Assembly (NCBI GenBank): GCA_013334965.1 | Contig: JAAXWO010000015.1 | Span: 1 to 51,446, forward strand | Length of the DNA: 51,446 nucleotides | Source: Chlorobiaceae bacterium | GTDB taxonomy: Bacteria > Bacteroidota > Chlorobiia > Chlorobiales > Chlorobiaceae | Direction: 5' to 3' | In this document: positions 36,811-45,801 of the stretch, in pieces | How the letters are laid out: every line of letters begins with the position of its first letter | Position numbering within the stretch: position 1 is the stretch's first letter | Translations under genes and position numbers: made by a program | Notes under the pieces: model-generated | Database searches by the model: none | What the model saw: the letters and a program-made list of their open reading frames with translations, nothing else | What the model was told of the DNA's origin: nothing

Positions 36811-38415
36811 ATGAACCGTCAACTCCTGCTTGGTGCAGAGGCCGTTGCGCAAGGCGCGATCGATGCCGGACTGTCCGGCGTCTATGCCTATCCCGGCACC
36901 CCGTCCACCGAAATCACCGAATACATCCAGCGATCGAAGGAGGCCCGTGAACACGGGGTCCGCTCGTCCTGGTCTTCCAACGAAAAAACCGCCTACGAAG
37001 CCGCGCTCGGCATGTCTTATGCCGGAAAGCGCAGTCTCGTCTGCATGAAGCATGTAGGGCTGAACGTCGCCGCGGATGCGTTCATCAACTCTGCCATCAC
37101 CGGCGTGAACGGGGGCCTTGTGCTCGCCGTGGCCGACGACCCGTCGATGCACTCTTCGCAGAACGAGCAGGACAGCCGCTTCTACGGAAGGTTCGCCATG
37201 GTGCCGGTGCTCGAACCCTCCTCGCAGCAGGAGCTTTACGATTCGATGTTCCACGCTTTCGAGCTGTCGGAATCGGTTCGCCTGCCGGTAATCGTAAGGA
37301 TGACGACGCGCCTTTCGCACTCCCGCGCCGGAGTCACAAGGGCGGAAATGCGTGAACAGAACCCCCTCCATGCCGAATACGCGCCGGATCGTTTCGTGCT
37401 CATGCCGCACAACGCAAGGGTGCAGTACCAGAACCTGCTTGATCTCCAGCCGATACTCGAAGAGCTGTCGGAATCATCGTTCCTGAACCAGCCAGTCGAG
37501 GGGCGCGGCCCGGTCGGCGTCATCGCGTTCGGCATCGGGTACAACTATGTGATGGAAGCCCGCAACGCTCACGGCATCGACTGCCGCGTACTGAAAATAG
37601 GCCAGTACCCCCTGCCCAGGCCCCAGGTAAACGAACTCTTCGATGCATGCGATACGGTGCTGGTCGTCGAGGAGGGGTATCCGGTTTACGAGGAGCTTTT
37701 CAGGGGCTATTTCGGATCATCGAAAATCAGGGGCCGCATGGACGGAACCCTGCCGCGTGCAGGTGAGCTGACGACCGACCTGGTGGCTGTGGCGCTTGGC
37801 GCGAAACCGGCGGAGACGACTGCCGTTCCGGGCATCGTCGTCAACCGGCCGCCTGAACTCTGCAAGGGGTGCGGCCACCGGGACATGTTCGAGGCGCTCA
37901 ACATCGTCATGAAGGAGAACAGGGAGAGCCACGTTTTTTCGGATATCGGATGCTACACGCTCGCCGCTTTGCCGCCGTACAGCGCGATTCACACCTGCGT
38001 CGACATGGGAGCCTCGATCACCATGGCCATCGGTGCGGCCGATGCCGGGCTCAGGCCTGCCGTGGCAGTCATCGGCGACTCGACCTTCGGCCATTCCGGC
38101 ATGACCGGGCTGCTTGACGCTGTAAAAGACCATGCCCCGGTGACGATCATCATTGGCGATAACGAGACGACCGCCATGACTGGAGGCCAGCACTCGGCGG
38201 CTACGGGCTCGACGCTCATCGAGATCTGCCGCGGGCTCGGGGTAGAGGAGAGTCACATCAGGCTCATCGTCCCGTTGAAGAAGCACCTTGAGGAGAACAT
38301 CGCCGTCCTGCGCGAAGAGTTCGCCTACGAGGGGGTATCGGTCGTGATCGCGCAGCGGGAGTGCGTCGAGTCGGCTGCAAAGAAAAATCGCCGCGCAGCG
38401 GCAACAGGGCAGTAA
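36811..38415 (+). CDS. iorA: Indolepyruvate ferredoxin oxidoreductase alpha subunit
   Basis: A 534-residue TPP-dependent subunit that interconverts arylpyruvates and arylacetyl-CoA plus CO2 with ferredoxin. The pyrimidine-binding half has GVYAYPGTPSTEITEYI and SSNEKTAYEAALG; the TPP-binding half has CKGCGHRDMF, SDIGCYTLAALPPY and GDSTFGHSGMTGLLDAV followed by the metal-binding DNETTAMTGGQ. Classic IorA (about 600-650 residues) ends in a two-[4Fe-4S] ferredoxin domain; here the protein stops after VVIAQRECVESAAKK with no CxxCxxC array. ATG at 36811 was chosen over an in-frame TTG at 36799. iorB follows by 6 bp. Confidence 0.92.
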   Translation: MNRQLLLGAEAVAQGAIDAGLSGVYAYPGTPSTEITEYIQRSKEAREHGVRSSWSSNEKTAYEAALGMSYAGKRSLVCMKHVGLNVAADAFINSAITGVNGGLVLAVADDPSMHSSQNEQDSRFYGRFAMVPVLEPSSQQELYDSMFHAFELSESVRLPVIVRMTTRLSHSRAGVTRAEMREQNPLHAEYAPDRFVLMPHNARVQYQNLLDLQPILEELSESSFLNQPVEGRGPVGVIAFGIGYNYVMEARNAHGIDCRVLKIGQYPLPRPQVNELFDACDTVLVVEEGYPVYEELFRGYFGSSKIRGRMDGTLPRAGELTTDLVAVALGAKPAETTAVPGIVVNRPPELCKGCGHRDMFEALNIVMKENRESHVFSDIGCYTLAALPPYSAIHTCVDMGASITMAIGAADAGLRPAVAVIGDSTFGHSGMTGLLDAVKDHAPVTIIIGDNETTAMTGGQHSAATGSTLIEICRGLGVEESHIRLIVPLKKHLEENIAVLREEFAYEGVSVVIAQRECVESAAKKNRRAAATGQ

Positions 38416-38421
38416 CCGCAC

Positions 38422-38997
38422 ATGCAGAAAAACATCATTCTCGCCGGAGTCGGCGGACAGGGAATCCTCAGCATCGCCGCCGTCATCGACTGGGCGGCAC
38501 TGACGGGAGGACTCGAAATCCGGCAGGCTGAAGTGCACGGCATGAGCCAGCGAGGCGGGGCCGTCCAGTCGCACCTTCGCATAGCAGACCATGAGCTCTT
38601 CGCAGACCTTATCGCTCTGGGCACGGCAGACCTTATCCTCTCGGTAGAACCGCTCGAAGCTCTCCGATACCTCCCATTTCTCGCCCCTGGCGGCAAGGTG
38701 GTTACCTCGCTGGAACCGTTCATCAACATGCCGAACTATCCGGCGATGGAGCAGATTCTTTCCGAACTCGGCAAGACCGACCATCCGGTTCTTGTTCATT
38801 CCGCTGAACTGGCCCGCGAGGCCGGAAGCGCAAGAGCGTCGAACATGGTGATGCTCGGAGCCGCAGCGCAATTCACCGGCATCGACCCGGAGCGTCTCGA
38901 AGCGGGCATAAAGGCTCTTTTCGGGCCGAAAGGAGAGGCAATCGTCGATATCAATATCAAGGCGTTCCGTATGGGACAACGGCTTTCTAACCATTAA
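38422..38997 (+). CDS. iorB: Indolepyruvate ferredoxin oxidoreductase beta subunit
   Basis: A 191-residue gamma-type oxidoreductase subunit that binds CoA and completes the IorAB enzyme. It starts [20 protein letters not shown], the typical motif, with [18 protein letters not shown] near residue 38. Normal length. It lies 6 bp after iorA and 10 bp before paaK, so these are co-translated parts of one operon. Confidence 0.95.
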   Translation: MQKNIILAGVGGQGILSIAAVIDWAALTGGLEIRQAEVHGMSQRGGAVQSHLRIADHELFADLIALGTADLILSVEPLEALRYLPFLAPGGKVVTSLEPFINMPNYPAMEQILSELGKTDHPVLVHSAELAREAGSARASNMVMLGAAAQFTGIDPERLEAGIKALFGPKGEAIVDINIKAFRMGQRLSNH

Positions 38998-39007
38998 CTC
39001 ACCATTC

Positions 39008-40309
39008 ATGATCTGGAACGAGTATCACGAATGCATGGAACGCGGACTGCTGGTGACATTGCAGGGCCAGCGCCTGCGGGACATGGTGGAACGGATTTAC
39101 TTCAACGTTCCTTTCTACCGGAACAAACTGCAGGAGATGGGCATCGAACCCGGAGACATCCGTTCGATCGACGACCTTAAAAAGCTCCCCTTCACCACAA
39201 AGCAGGACCTGCGCGACAACTACCCGTTCGGCCTCTTCGCCGTTCCGCAGCAGGATGTCGTGCGTTTCCACGCGTCCAGCGGCACAACCGGCAAATCGAC
39301 CGTGGTCGGTTACACGCATAACGACATCATGATGTGGTCCGAGGTGGTCGCCCGATCCATCACCATGGCCGGCATCACAAAAAACGACATCGTCCAGGTG
39401 GCCTATGGTTACGGGCTCTTCACCGGTGGGCTGGGTTTGCACTACGGAGCCGAGAAGGTCGGGGCATCGGTCATCCCGATCTCAGGAGGCAACACCAAAA
39501 AGCAGCTTCAGCTCCTTGAGGATTTCGGGTCTACGGCAATCGCCTGCACCCCCTCCTACGCAGCGTATCTTGGCGAAGCGCTCGTCGAGGAGAAGATCGA
39601 CCCTTCAAAAATCAAGCTCAAGGCGGGTATCTTCGGCGCCGAACCATGGACGGAGGAGATGCGGACCGAAATCCAGCATATGCTGGGAATCAAGGCCTTC
39701 GACATCTATGGCCTCTCTGAAGTGATCGGCCCCGGTGTCTCGATGGAGTGCTCCTGCCAGAAAGGGATGCACGTCTTCGAAGACCATTTCATCCCTGAGA
39801 TCATCGACCCGGAAACCTGCAAAGTGCTTCCCTACGGATCGCTCGGCGAGCTGGTATTCACCACGGTCACCAAAGAGGCGCTTCCCCTCCTGCGCTACCG
39901 TACGCGCGACCTCACCCGCCTGCATGCAGACCAATGCGAATGCGGACGCACGCTGGTTCGCATGGAAAAATGCGTCGGTCGATCCGACGACATGCTTATC
40001 ATCCGGGGCGTCAACGTCTTCCCGTCGCAGGTCGAATCGGTGCTGCTCGAAATGAGCGAAACCCGACCACACTACCTGCTCGTGGTGGACCGCGAAAATA
40101 ACCTCGACACCCTCGAAATCCAGGTTGAAGTCGAAGACCAGTTCTTCTCGGACGAAGTCAAGGAGCTCGAAGGGCTGCGCAAGCGCATCCAGTCGAACCT
40201 TGCAAGCACGCTGGGGCTGCACGCCGCCGTCAGGCTGGTGGAACCTGGCACGATTGAGCGCAGCATGGGCAAGGCGCAACGGGTGGTTGACAAACGCAAA
40301 CTCACGTAA
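39008..40309 (+). CDS. paaK: Phenylacetate-CoA ligase
   Basis: A 433-residue AMP-forming ligase that makes arylacetyl-CoA (phenylacetyl-CoA or indoleacetyl-CoA). The ATP-binding loop is [16 protein letters not shown]; adenylation core motifs [10 protein letters not shown] and [17 protein letters not shown] follow, then the hinge and lid ([19 protein letters not shown]). The catalytic Lys is in [12 protein letters not shown] at the C-terminus. With IorAB it could either salvage arylacetates into arylpyruvates by reductive carboxylation or run the reverse; the strong reduced-ferredoxin supply of a green sulfur bacterium favours the former. The ACT gene starts 11 bp later. Confidence 0.95.
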   Translation: MIWNEYHECMERGLLVTLQGQRLRDMVERIYFNVPFYRNKLQEMGIEPGDIRSIDDLKKLPFTTKQDLRDNYPFGLFAVPQQDVVRFHASSGTTGKSTVVGYTHNDIMMWSEVVARSITMAGITKNDIVQVAYGYGLFTGGLGLHYGAEKVGASVIPISGGNTKKQLQLLEDFGSTAIACTPSYAAYLGEALVEEKIDPSKIKLKAGIFGAEPWTEEMRTEIQHMLGIKAFDIYGLSEVIGPGVSMECSCQKGMHVFEDHFIPEIIDPETCKVLPYGSLGELVFTTVTKEALPLLRYRTRDLTRLHADQCECGRTLVRMEKCVGRSDDMLIIRGVNVFPSQVESVLLEMSETRPHYLLVVDRENNLDTLEIQVEVEDQFFSDEVKELEGLRKRIQSNLASTLGLHAAVRLVEPGTIERSMGKAQRVVDKRKLT

Positions 40310-40320
40310 CCGGAGGCAAC

Positions 40321-40749
40321 ATGATCATCAAGCAACTTTCGGTATTTCTCGAAAACAGGGCCGGCCGACTCACTGAACTGACCGGCATTCTTGAAGAGAA
40401 CGATATCAACATCTCTGCCTTCAGCATCGCTGACACGGCCGACTTCGGCATCCTGCGCATGATCGCCGGCAAACCCGACCTGGCCGAAAAGGTGCTCAAG
40501 GAGAAGGGTTTCGCCGTCAAAATGACCGACGTCATCTGCCTGATCGTTCCGCACAAACCGGGCGGGCTGCACAAATCGCTGCAGATCCTGTCGGACAACG
40601 GCATCTCGATCGACTACATGTACGCCTTCGCCACCTCCGACGACCGGGCGACCGTGGTCATCCGCACCGACGAAACCAAACGGGCCATCGATGTCCTGCA
40701 GATGCACAAACTTGAGATGCTGCAGTCGGGAGATGTATACCAGATGTGA
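40321..40749 (+). CDS. Tandem ACT-domain protein
   Basis: A 142-residue protein made of two ACT domains (about 1-68 and 70-140): KQLSVFLENRAGRLTELTGI opens the first and CLIVPHKPGGLHKSLQIL the second. ACT domains bind amino acids and regulate enzymes. Such genes commonly follow paaK/ior genes, so it probably senses an aromatic amino acid and tunes the operon or enzyme. A GGAGG site lies before the ATG. It ends the operon; no classical terminator follows, only the palindromic element. Confidence 0.92.
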   Translation: MIIKQLSVFLENRAGRLTELTGILEENDINISAFSIADTADFGILRMIAGKPDLAEKVLKEKGFAVKMTDVICLIVPHKPGGLHKSLQILSDNGISIDYMYAFATSDDRATVVIRTDETKRAIDVLQMHKLEMLQSGDVYQM

Positions 40750-40840
40750 TGACAGGGGAAATGAATGGAGCGAATGGACGCGTGGCTAAAGAATTTTTCA
40801 AAAGGAGTTAACGGGCTGAAGGGACAGAAGGGCCAAGAAA

Positions 40841-41208
40841 TAAGATATTGGGCTGAAGCCCTGGGTTTTTTTTAGGGGGCCTGTCTCCCCGGACTGAAGT
40901 CCGGGGCAACTGAATGTGGGAACCTTGAATATCCGGAGGGTTAAAACCCTCCTGAATATCGGACTTCTGTCCGGGAACTGAACCATATACTGAACATGAA
41001 ATGTTAAAACCCGGAGCATTTGACGTCCCGGTTACTGTAACTGTTTATATTTATTTCAGTTGCCCCGGACTTCAGTCTCTTGCATTCAGGAGTCCCGACT
41101 TGTAGGGACGACGGACACCAACATCTTACATTTTCTTCTGTTGCCCCGGACTTCAGTCCGGGGATGATGAAACAAAGGATACTCTCCCGGCTTCAGCCAA
41201 ATATCTTA
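40841..41208. mobile_element. MITE-like palindromic repeat element
   Basis: A 368-bp non-coding element. TAAGATATTGGGCTGAAGCC (40841-40860) is repeated inverted at the right end (41189-41208), 19 of 20 identical. Inside are several palindromes: the CCGGACTTCAGTCCGG type at 40888-40907, a partial copy at 41061-41078 and a full copy at 41144-41163, GGAGGGTTAAAACCCTCC near 40936, and GTCCCGA...GGGAC near 41090. No transposase and no clear target-site duplication. It separates the ACT gene from the aminotransferase gene; the flanks 40750-40840 and 41209-41242 hold no gene. Confidence 0.6.
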
Positions 41209-41242
41209 CTATCGAATAACACTTTATCGACAAAATCACATA

Positions 41243-42436
41243 ATGCCAAGATTCTCCTCCGCGGTCTCTTCCCTTCGATCTTCGGCCATCAGGGAACTCA
41301 TGGCCCTCGCTTCGAGACCAGACATCATCTCTTTCGCCGGGGGAATGCCCGGAAACGATCTTTTTCCGGTAAAGGAGGTCGAAGAGCTTTTCAGGGGGCT
41401 CGACATGAAATCAAAACAGGCCGCCTTCCAGTATGGCCCGACGCCCGGCCTGCCTTCGTTGCTCGAATCGCTTGGAGGATTCCTCGAACGGAAGGGGCTA
41501 CCGGTAAAGAGTGATCGCCTTATGATTACCACCGGCTCCCAGCAGGCGCTCTCCATTCTTGCCAGGGCGTTCGTCGATCCCGGGGACAGGGTGCTGACCG
41601 AGTACCCCTGCTTCATCGGGGCCATTGCTGCATTCCGCGGATGCGGGGCGGATATCGTCTCCCTGCCGGTCGACGAAGAGGGCATCGACATCGCGCAACT
41701 TGCAAAGGAGGCTCAACGACCCGATCCGGCAAAGTTCCTCTACATCACGCCGTACTTCCACAATCCGGCAGGCATGCTCTACGGAACGGAACGTAAACGG
41801 CAATTGATCGAAACCCTGCAGGGCAAGGACATCCCGCTCATCGAGGACGACGCATACGGCGACCTGTGGTTCAGCGAAGAGGACCGCGAACGCCTGCAGC
41901 CGATCAAGTCCATCGACCCTGAAGGCATCGACGTCTGCTATACCGGTTCGTTTTCCAAGATCCTTGGCCCCGGACTGCGCCTCGGCTGGATACTCGCACC
42001 TCAATCGATCTACGAAAAGTGCGAACTGATCAAACAGTCTGCCGACGCATGTTCGCCAAGCTTCACCCAGGTCATCGCCGACGCGTTCATCCGTTCAGGC
42101 ATGATCGACCCGTATATCGCATCCATCCGTGAAGAGTACAAACGCCGCGCCGCCTGCATGACCGATGCATTGAAAAGATACCTGCCCGATTACGTGCAGT
42201 GGAAAGAGCCACGAGGGGGATTCTATATCTGGCTGACCCTGCCCGAAGGCACCGACTCGACAAAGATCCTCAAACTCGCCATCGACAAGGGCGCCGTCTT
42301 CGTTGTCGGAAGCACCTTCGACCCGGACGGAACGCGCAACGACACCATGCGCATCTCCTACTGCAACAACAGCCCGGATGAGATCGAAAAAGGCATCCCG
42401 ATCATCGCCGACGCAATCAGGCAAGTCTGCGGGTAA
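41243..42436 (+). CDS. PLP-dependent aminotransferase (class I, 2-aminoadipate/aromatic type)
   Basis: A 397-residue fold-type I aminotransferase. The PLP-binding Lys239 lies in YTGSFSKILGPGLRLGW; the substrate-side FAGGMPGNDLFP, YGPTPGLPSL, and the TTGSQQALSILARAF block match the LysN/KAT II-like group. Substrate specificity cannot be read from sequence. Its position just beyond the ior-paaK-ACT genes suggests an aromatic or branched substrate: it could convert the arylpyruvate product to an amino acid. A terminator follows about 55 bp after the stop. Confidence 0.88.
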   Translation: MPRFSSAVSSLRSSAIRELMALASRPDIISFAGGMPGNDLFPVKEVEELFRGLDMKSKQAAFQYGPTPGLPSLLESLGGFLERKGLPVKSDRLMITTGSQQALSILARAFVDPGDRVLTEYPCFIGAIAAFRGCGADIVSLPVDEEGIDIAQLAKEAQRPDPAKFLYITPYFHNPAGMLYGTERKRQLIETLQGKDIPLIEDDAYGDLWFSEEDRERLQPIKSIDPEGIDVCYTGSFSKILGPGLRLGWILAPQSIYEKCELIKQSADACSPSFTQVIADAFIRSGMIDPYIASIREEYKRRAACMTDALKRYLPDYVQWKEPRGGFYIWLTLPEGTDSTKILKLAIDKGAVFVVGSTFDPDGTRNDTMRISYCNNSPDEIEKGIPIIADAIRQVCG

Positions 42437-42492
42437 GATGCCTGGCGTTGAGAACGGCGCTCTTGCCAGAATCATTTGAGCGTCACAACAGA

Positions 42493-42522
42493 AAGGGCCG
42501 CCTTTGCAGGCAGCCCTTTTTT
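42493..42522 (+). terminator. Terminator of the aminotransferase gene
   Basis: AAGGGC-C-GCCT (42493-42503) pairs with AGGC-A-GCCCTT (42508-42518) across TTGC, with six T residues at 42517-42522. Confidence 0.85.
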
Positions 42523-42567
42523 GTTCCTCACTGCCCGTTCAAGACAGTATCACTTTTCATTGAAACA

Positions 42568-43377
42568 CTACTGCTTCTGCATCTGCTGCATTTTGCGTGC
42601 CATTTCCTGCATCTCCTTCATCTTCTCTTTCGTCATCCCCTGAGGCGACGTCGGTATTTCCATTTTCGTTGCGTTTGCAGGGACCTTGAAGAGCGCATCG
42701 TCGAGAGAAGAACGTTCCACCTTCGTCAGTTCGGTCACGACGCCTGATGGCTTGAGCAACGTCTTGACCGGGAAACCGTCAACACCGGCAGCCTTGAGCT
42801 TTTCAGAAAGCTGCGACATGCTTTTGTCGCGTCCACCCTGCATGCGGGCATAGGTGAAATAGTCGAGAATGTCCTTGGTGACCCACATCTCGATGACGGT
42901 ATCCTTGCCGGGCTCACTGATCCTGATATGGGTGCAGTTGTACCCGTTGACCGTCTCCTTTCCGAGATTTTCGATCTTCGCATCCTTGAAAGGATCGACA
43001 GCTCCCTCCGCCTTGGCTTTGGAGATGTCGATCTCCATGCAACTGCCGTTGGCCTCGTTGATTATGAACACCTTGTTTGGCGTCTCTGATGGGGAAATGA
43101 CGGTCATGGCTATGCCGCTTGGCTTACCTTCGATAGTCGTCCTGCTTTCGGTGCGAACACCTTTCTTTCCGATGAAGAGCTTCATCTCACCCTTGGCTGC
43201 GCCGGGGATGGTGGTGGTCATGTACATAATGCCTTCGAACGGAGCGGCTACAAGCGGCGCCGATTCTTGCTGAACCGATGCAGAACCCGGTTCCTTCTGG
43301 CCTTTTCCGCCGCAGGCTGAGAGAAGGAGGGCGGGAAGCAGCACGACTGCAAGCAGACAACGGGAGATATTGTTCAT
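42568..43377 (-). CDS. DUF4412-type lipoprotein
   Basis: A 269-residue exported lipoprotein. The signal peptide ends in the lipobox LLSAC (Cys22), followed by a low-complexity linker. The rest matches the DUF4412 pattern (VRTESRTTIEGKPSG, NKVFIINEANGSCMEID, GYNCTHIRISEPGKDTVIEMWV), known only as a conserved beta-rich domain. The C-terminus (MTKEKMKEMQEMARKMQQMQ) is a Met/Gln/Lys-rich coiled coil, unusual for the family. No function known. It converges on the aminotransferase terminator. Confidence 0.8.
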   Translation of the reverse strand: MNNISRCLLAVVLLPALLLSACGGKGQKEPGSASVQQESAPLVAAPFEGIMYMTTTIPGAAKGEMKLFIGKKGVRTESRTTIEGKPSGIAMTVISPSETPNKVFIINEANGSCMEIDISKAKAEGAVDPFKDAKIENLGKETVNGYNCTHIRISEPGKDTVIEMWVTKDILDYFTYARMQGGRDKSMSQLSEKLKAAGVDGFPVKTLLKPSGVVTELTKVERSSLDDALFKVPANATKMEIPTSPQGMTKEKMKEMQEMARKMQQMQKQ

Positions 43378-43502
43378 AATGCTTCACGTTTATTAGTTGA
43401 CCTGGCAAAAAGCGTAGAAACATGCGTATGGAACCACTGCGCATGAATACTGGCGGGATGATATACACCAAATATAGGCAAAAATATCGTTTTCATCTTT
43501 TT

Positions 43503-45608
43503 TCAACCGCTGTATCGCTTACGGATGCCGAGCTTGTCTATTCGGGAGTAGAGCGTCTTTGCGTTGATTTCAAGCAGTTCGGCAGCGCCGCCCTCTCCGC
43601 TAACGCGCCCGCCAGCCCTGTCGAGGGCGTCGAGGATGAGCCTTCGTTCCATCACCTTGACCTCCTCTTCGAAATCGTGCAGTGTCCTGGGTATTGACCC
43701 TGCGATGGGCACCGTCCCCCCCGCGCGGGGAGTCAGTACTGACGAGAAATCGAGCGTCTCTCCTTCCGACAGGATCACCGCCTGTTCGACGCAGTGAGAA
43801 AGCTCCCTGATGTTGCCCTTCCAGTCGCGCGAAGTCAGCTCCCGAATGTCGCTGTCCCTGATGGCCCGGACAGGTCGACCGAACTCCCTGGCGAACTTCT
43901 GTGCGAAGTGCAGGGCAAGTACGGGAATGTCGTCACGCCGCTCACGAAGCGGCGGCAGCGATATGGGAAAGGCGTTGAGCCTGAAGAACAGGTCTTCGCG
44001 AAACCGCCCTGCAGCGACCTCCCGTTCAAGGTCGCGGTTGGTGGCGGCGATCACCCTGACGTCGACAGAGATCACCTGACGACCACCGATGCGTTCAAGT
44101 TCCCGCTCCTGCAATACCCTGAGCATCTTGGCCTGGAGTTCGAGAGGAAGTTCACCGATCTCGTCGAGAAATATGCTTCCCCCGTCAGCCAGCTCGAACT
44201 TGCCGATGCGTCGATCAGTTGCGCCGGTGAAACTGCCCCGTTCATGGCCGAAAAGCTCAGATTCAATAAGAGATGCAGGCAGGGCGGCACAGTTCACCCT
44301 CACCAGTACACGCTCCTTGCGTGGTGAACGGTTGTGGATAGCCCTGGCGATCAGCTCCTTGCCGGTACCGGTCTCGCCCTGGATCAGGACGGTCGCATCG
44401 GTAGGGGCGACCTGGCTTACCCGACGCAAGACATCGGCAAGCGGCGCACTGTTGCCAATGATCTCCTCGAAGTTGTGCGCCGCACGAATCTCTTCTACCA
44501 GGTAGGTCCGCTCGCCTTCGAGTTTACGCCGGAGCCGGTCGATCTCCTCGAAGGCAAGGTAGTTCTGGAGCGCAAGCGAAAGCTGGGGCATGATGAGCCT
44601 TACGGTTGCAAGCTCCGCTTCCCCGAAATCGCTGTCAGTCCCTGAAATGATCATCCCTGCGCGGCTCCCCGGAAAATCCCATAGCTGAGCTATGATGGAC
44701 GAACGGATCCTGAAGCGGTCACGGGCCATCGCCACCAGCTGGAATTCGCTGCAGAGCTCGTCGAAACGGGCGCCCGAATAGACGCCGGGCCTGGAAATCA
44801 CCTCCGCGCTTTCACGGATGATCCGCTCATCGCCGTCAATATTGAGCTTTTCGAGTGGAGAGAACGGTATGAAACTCCTGCCGGGCTCACGCATGAAATT
44901 GTCAAAGATTCGGAACCTGCCATCCTCACCGATAACCCTGATGCCGAGGAAGATGCACGGCATCAGCTTGCTGATCTGCTCGCAAACAGCCAGCAGCATC
45001 CTGCTGCGATCCTTGATGGTGAGCAGCGAGTTGTTGACAGCAAGCTGCATGGCCGTTTCAGCCTCCCGCTGACGCAGCTCCTCATAAGCGATCGAGTTGC
45101 TGACCGCTATGGCGATCGAGGAGGAGACCCCTGCCAGCAACTCCCTGTCGCTTTCGGTCCACTCCTGGGCGACCTTCGACACGAAATTCAGGAACCCGAT
45201 CACCTGGCCTCCCGAACGCAGGGGAGAGAGCACGACCTGGCGCATCCCGAGATCATGAAGCATCCTGAACAACGAGGAGTCCTGGTCGCTTGTGCCCGGA
45301 ATACCCTTGTCGAGGTCGACGGTTGTGACCGAGCGATCGTCCATGTGCTGTGCGATCCAGGAGCCGTTAATGAGCCGCTTCTGACGCCGCACCTCCTCGG
45401 GAACCTCAAACCTGAGCATCTCGAAAAATACGCTGACGTGGCGCCGGTCCTTGTCGATGGTGATGATCACCGCTGAATCGAACGAAAAAATGAGCCTGAG
45501 CTTGTCCGTAACGGTGCGGAAAAGCTCCTGGGGATCACGAATGGTACCGATGGCGTCGCCGATATACTGCATGAGCTGGCGCGACTCCGACAATGTGCTG
45601 TTGTTCAT
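43503..45608 (-). CDS. Sigma-54-dependent activator with two GAF domains
   Basis: A 701-residue enhancer-binding protein with FhlA-like architecture: GAF1 (about 25-175), GAF2 (about 200-352), AAA+ domain (about 383-620) and Fis-type HTH (about 655-701, RVSGEGGAAELLEINAKTLY). Walker A is GETGTGKE (411-418), Walker B IFLDE (479-483), and the sigma-54-contact loop reads GSFTGA (458-463) instead of GAFTGA. The GAF domains presumably sense a small molecule. It is divergent from the efflux operon, 193 bp apart, with a -24/-12 promoter and a palindromic site between, so it is very probably the efflux regulator and may regulate itself. Confidence 0.93.
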   Translation of the reverse strand: MNNSTLSESRQLMQYIGDAIGTIRDPQELFRTVTDKLRLIFSFDSAVIITIDKDRRHVSVFFEMLRFEVPEEVRRQKRLINGSWIAQHMDDRSVTTVDLDKGIPGTSDQDSSLFRMLHDLGMRQVVLSPLRSGGQVIGFLNFVSKVAQEWTESDRELLAGVSSSIAIAVSNSIAYEELRQREAETAMQLAVNNSLLTIKDRSRMLLAVCEQISKLMPCIFLGIRVIGEDGRFRIFDNFMREPGRSFIPFSPLEKLNIDGDERIIRESAEVISRPGVYSGARFDELCSEFQLVAMARDRFRIRSSIIAQLWDFPGSRAGMIISGTDSDFGEAELATVRLIMPQLSLALQNYLAFEEIDRLRRKLEGERTYLVEEIRAAHNFEEIIGNSAPLADVLRRVSQVAPTDATVLIQGETGTGKELIARAIHNRSPRKERVLVRVNCAALPASLIESELFGHERGSFTGATDRRIGKFELADGGSIFLDEIGELPLELQAKMLRVLQERELERIGGRQVISVDVRVIAATNRDLEREVAAGRFREDLFFRLNAFPISLPPLRERRDDIPVLALHFAQKFAREFGRPVRAIRDSDIRELTSRDWKGNIRELSHCVEQAVILSEGETLDFSSVLTPRAGGTVPIAGSIPRTLHDFEEEVKVMERRLILDALDRAGGRVSGEGGAAELLEINAKTLYSRIDKLGIRKRYSG

Positions 45609-45625
45609 GGCGTTCTTTCTGATTA

Positions 45626-45667
45626 TTTCAGAATACTATTTACAGAATATTCCGAATATTTCAGAAT
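45626..45667. promoter_or_regulatory. Candidate upstream activator site
   Basis: A perfect 7-1-7 palindrome AATATTC-C-GAATATT (45646-45660) is flanked by three CAGAAT boxes (45629, 45643, 45662). It lies about 100-150 bp upstream of the predicted -24/-12 start, the normal position for a sigma-54 activator, and just upstream of the activator's own ATG. Confidence 0.5.
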
Positions 45668-45750
45668 CCCACGTAACAAAGGAATACAAAGGAAAACCGT
45701 AATGACCTTTAAAGACGGCCGTTTACAGACAGATCGGAATTACAGGCACT

Positions 45751-45767
45751 TTGGCATGATAATTGCT
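45751..45767 (+). promoter_or_regulatory. Sigma-54 (-24/-12) promoter of the efflux operon
   Basis: TTGGCAT-N5-TTGCT, with the invariant GG (45753-45754) and GC (45765-45766) exactly 10 nt apart. Close to the YTGGCAC-N5-TTGCW consensus. Predicted start near 45778, about 25 nt before the tolC ATG. Confidence 0.78.
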
Positions 45768-45801
45768 GTTTAAATGACATAGTCAACAATCATACCGAGC
45801 C

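Noticed and set aside
37717-39009. 430-codon frame antisense to iorA and iorB
   Set aside because: Opposite real genes, no recognisable domain.
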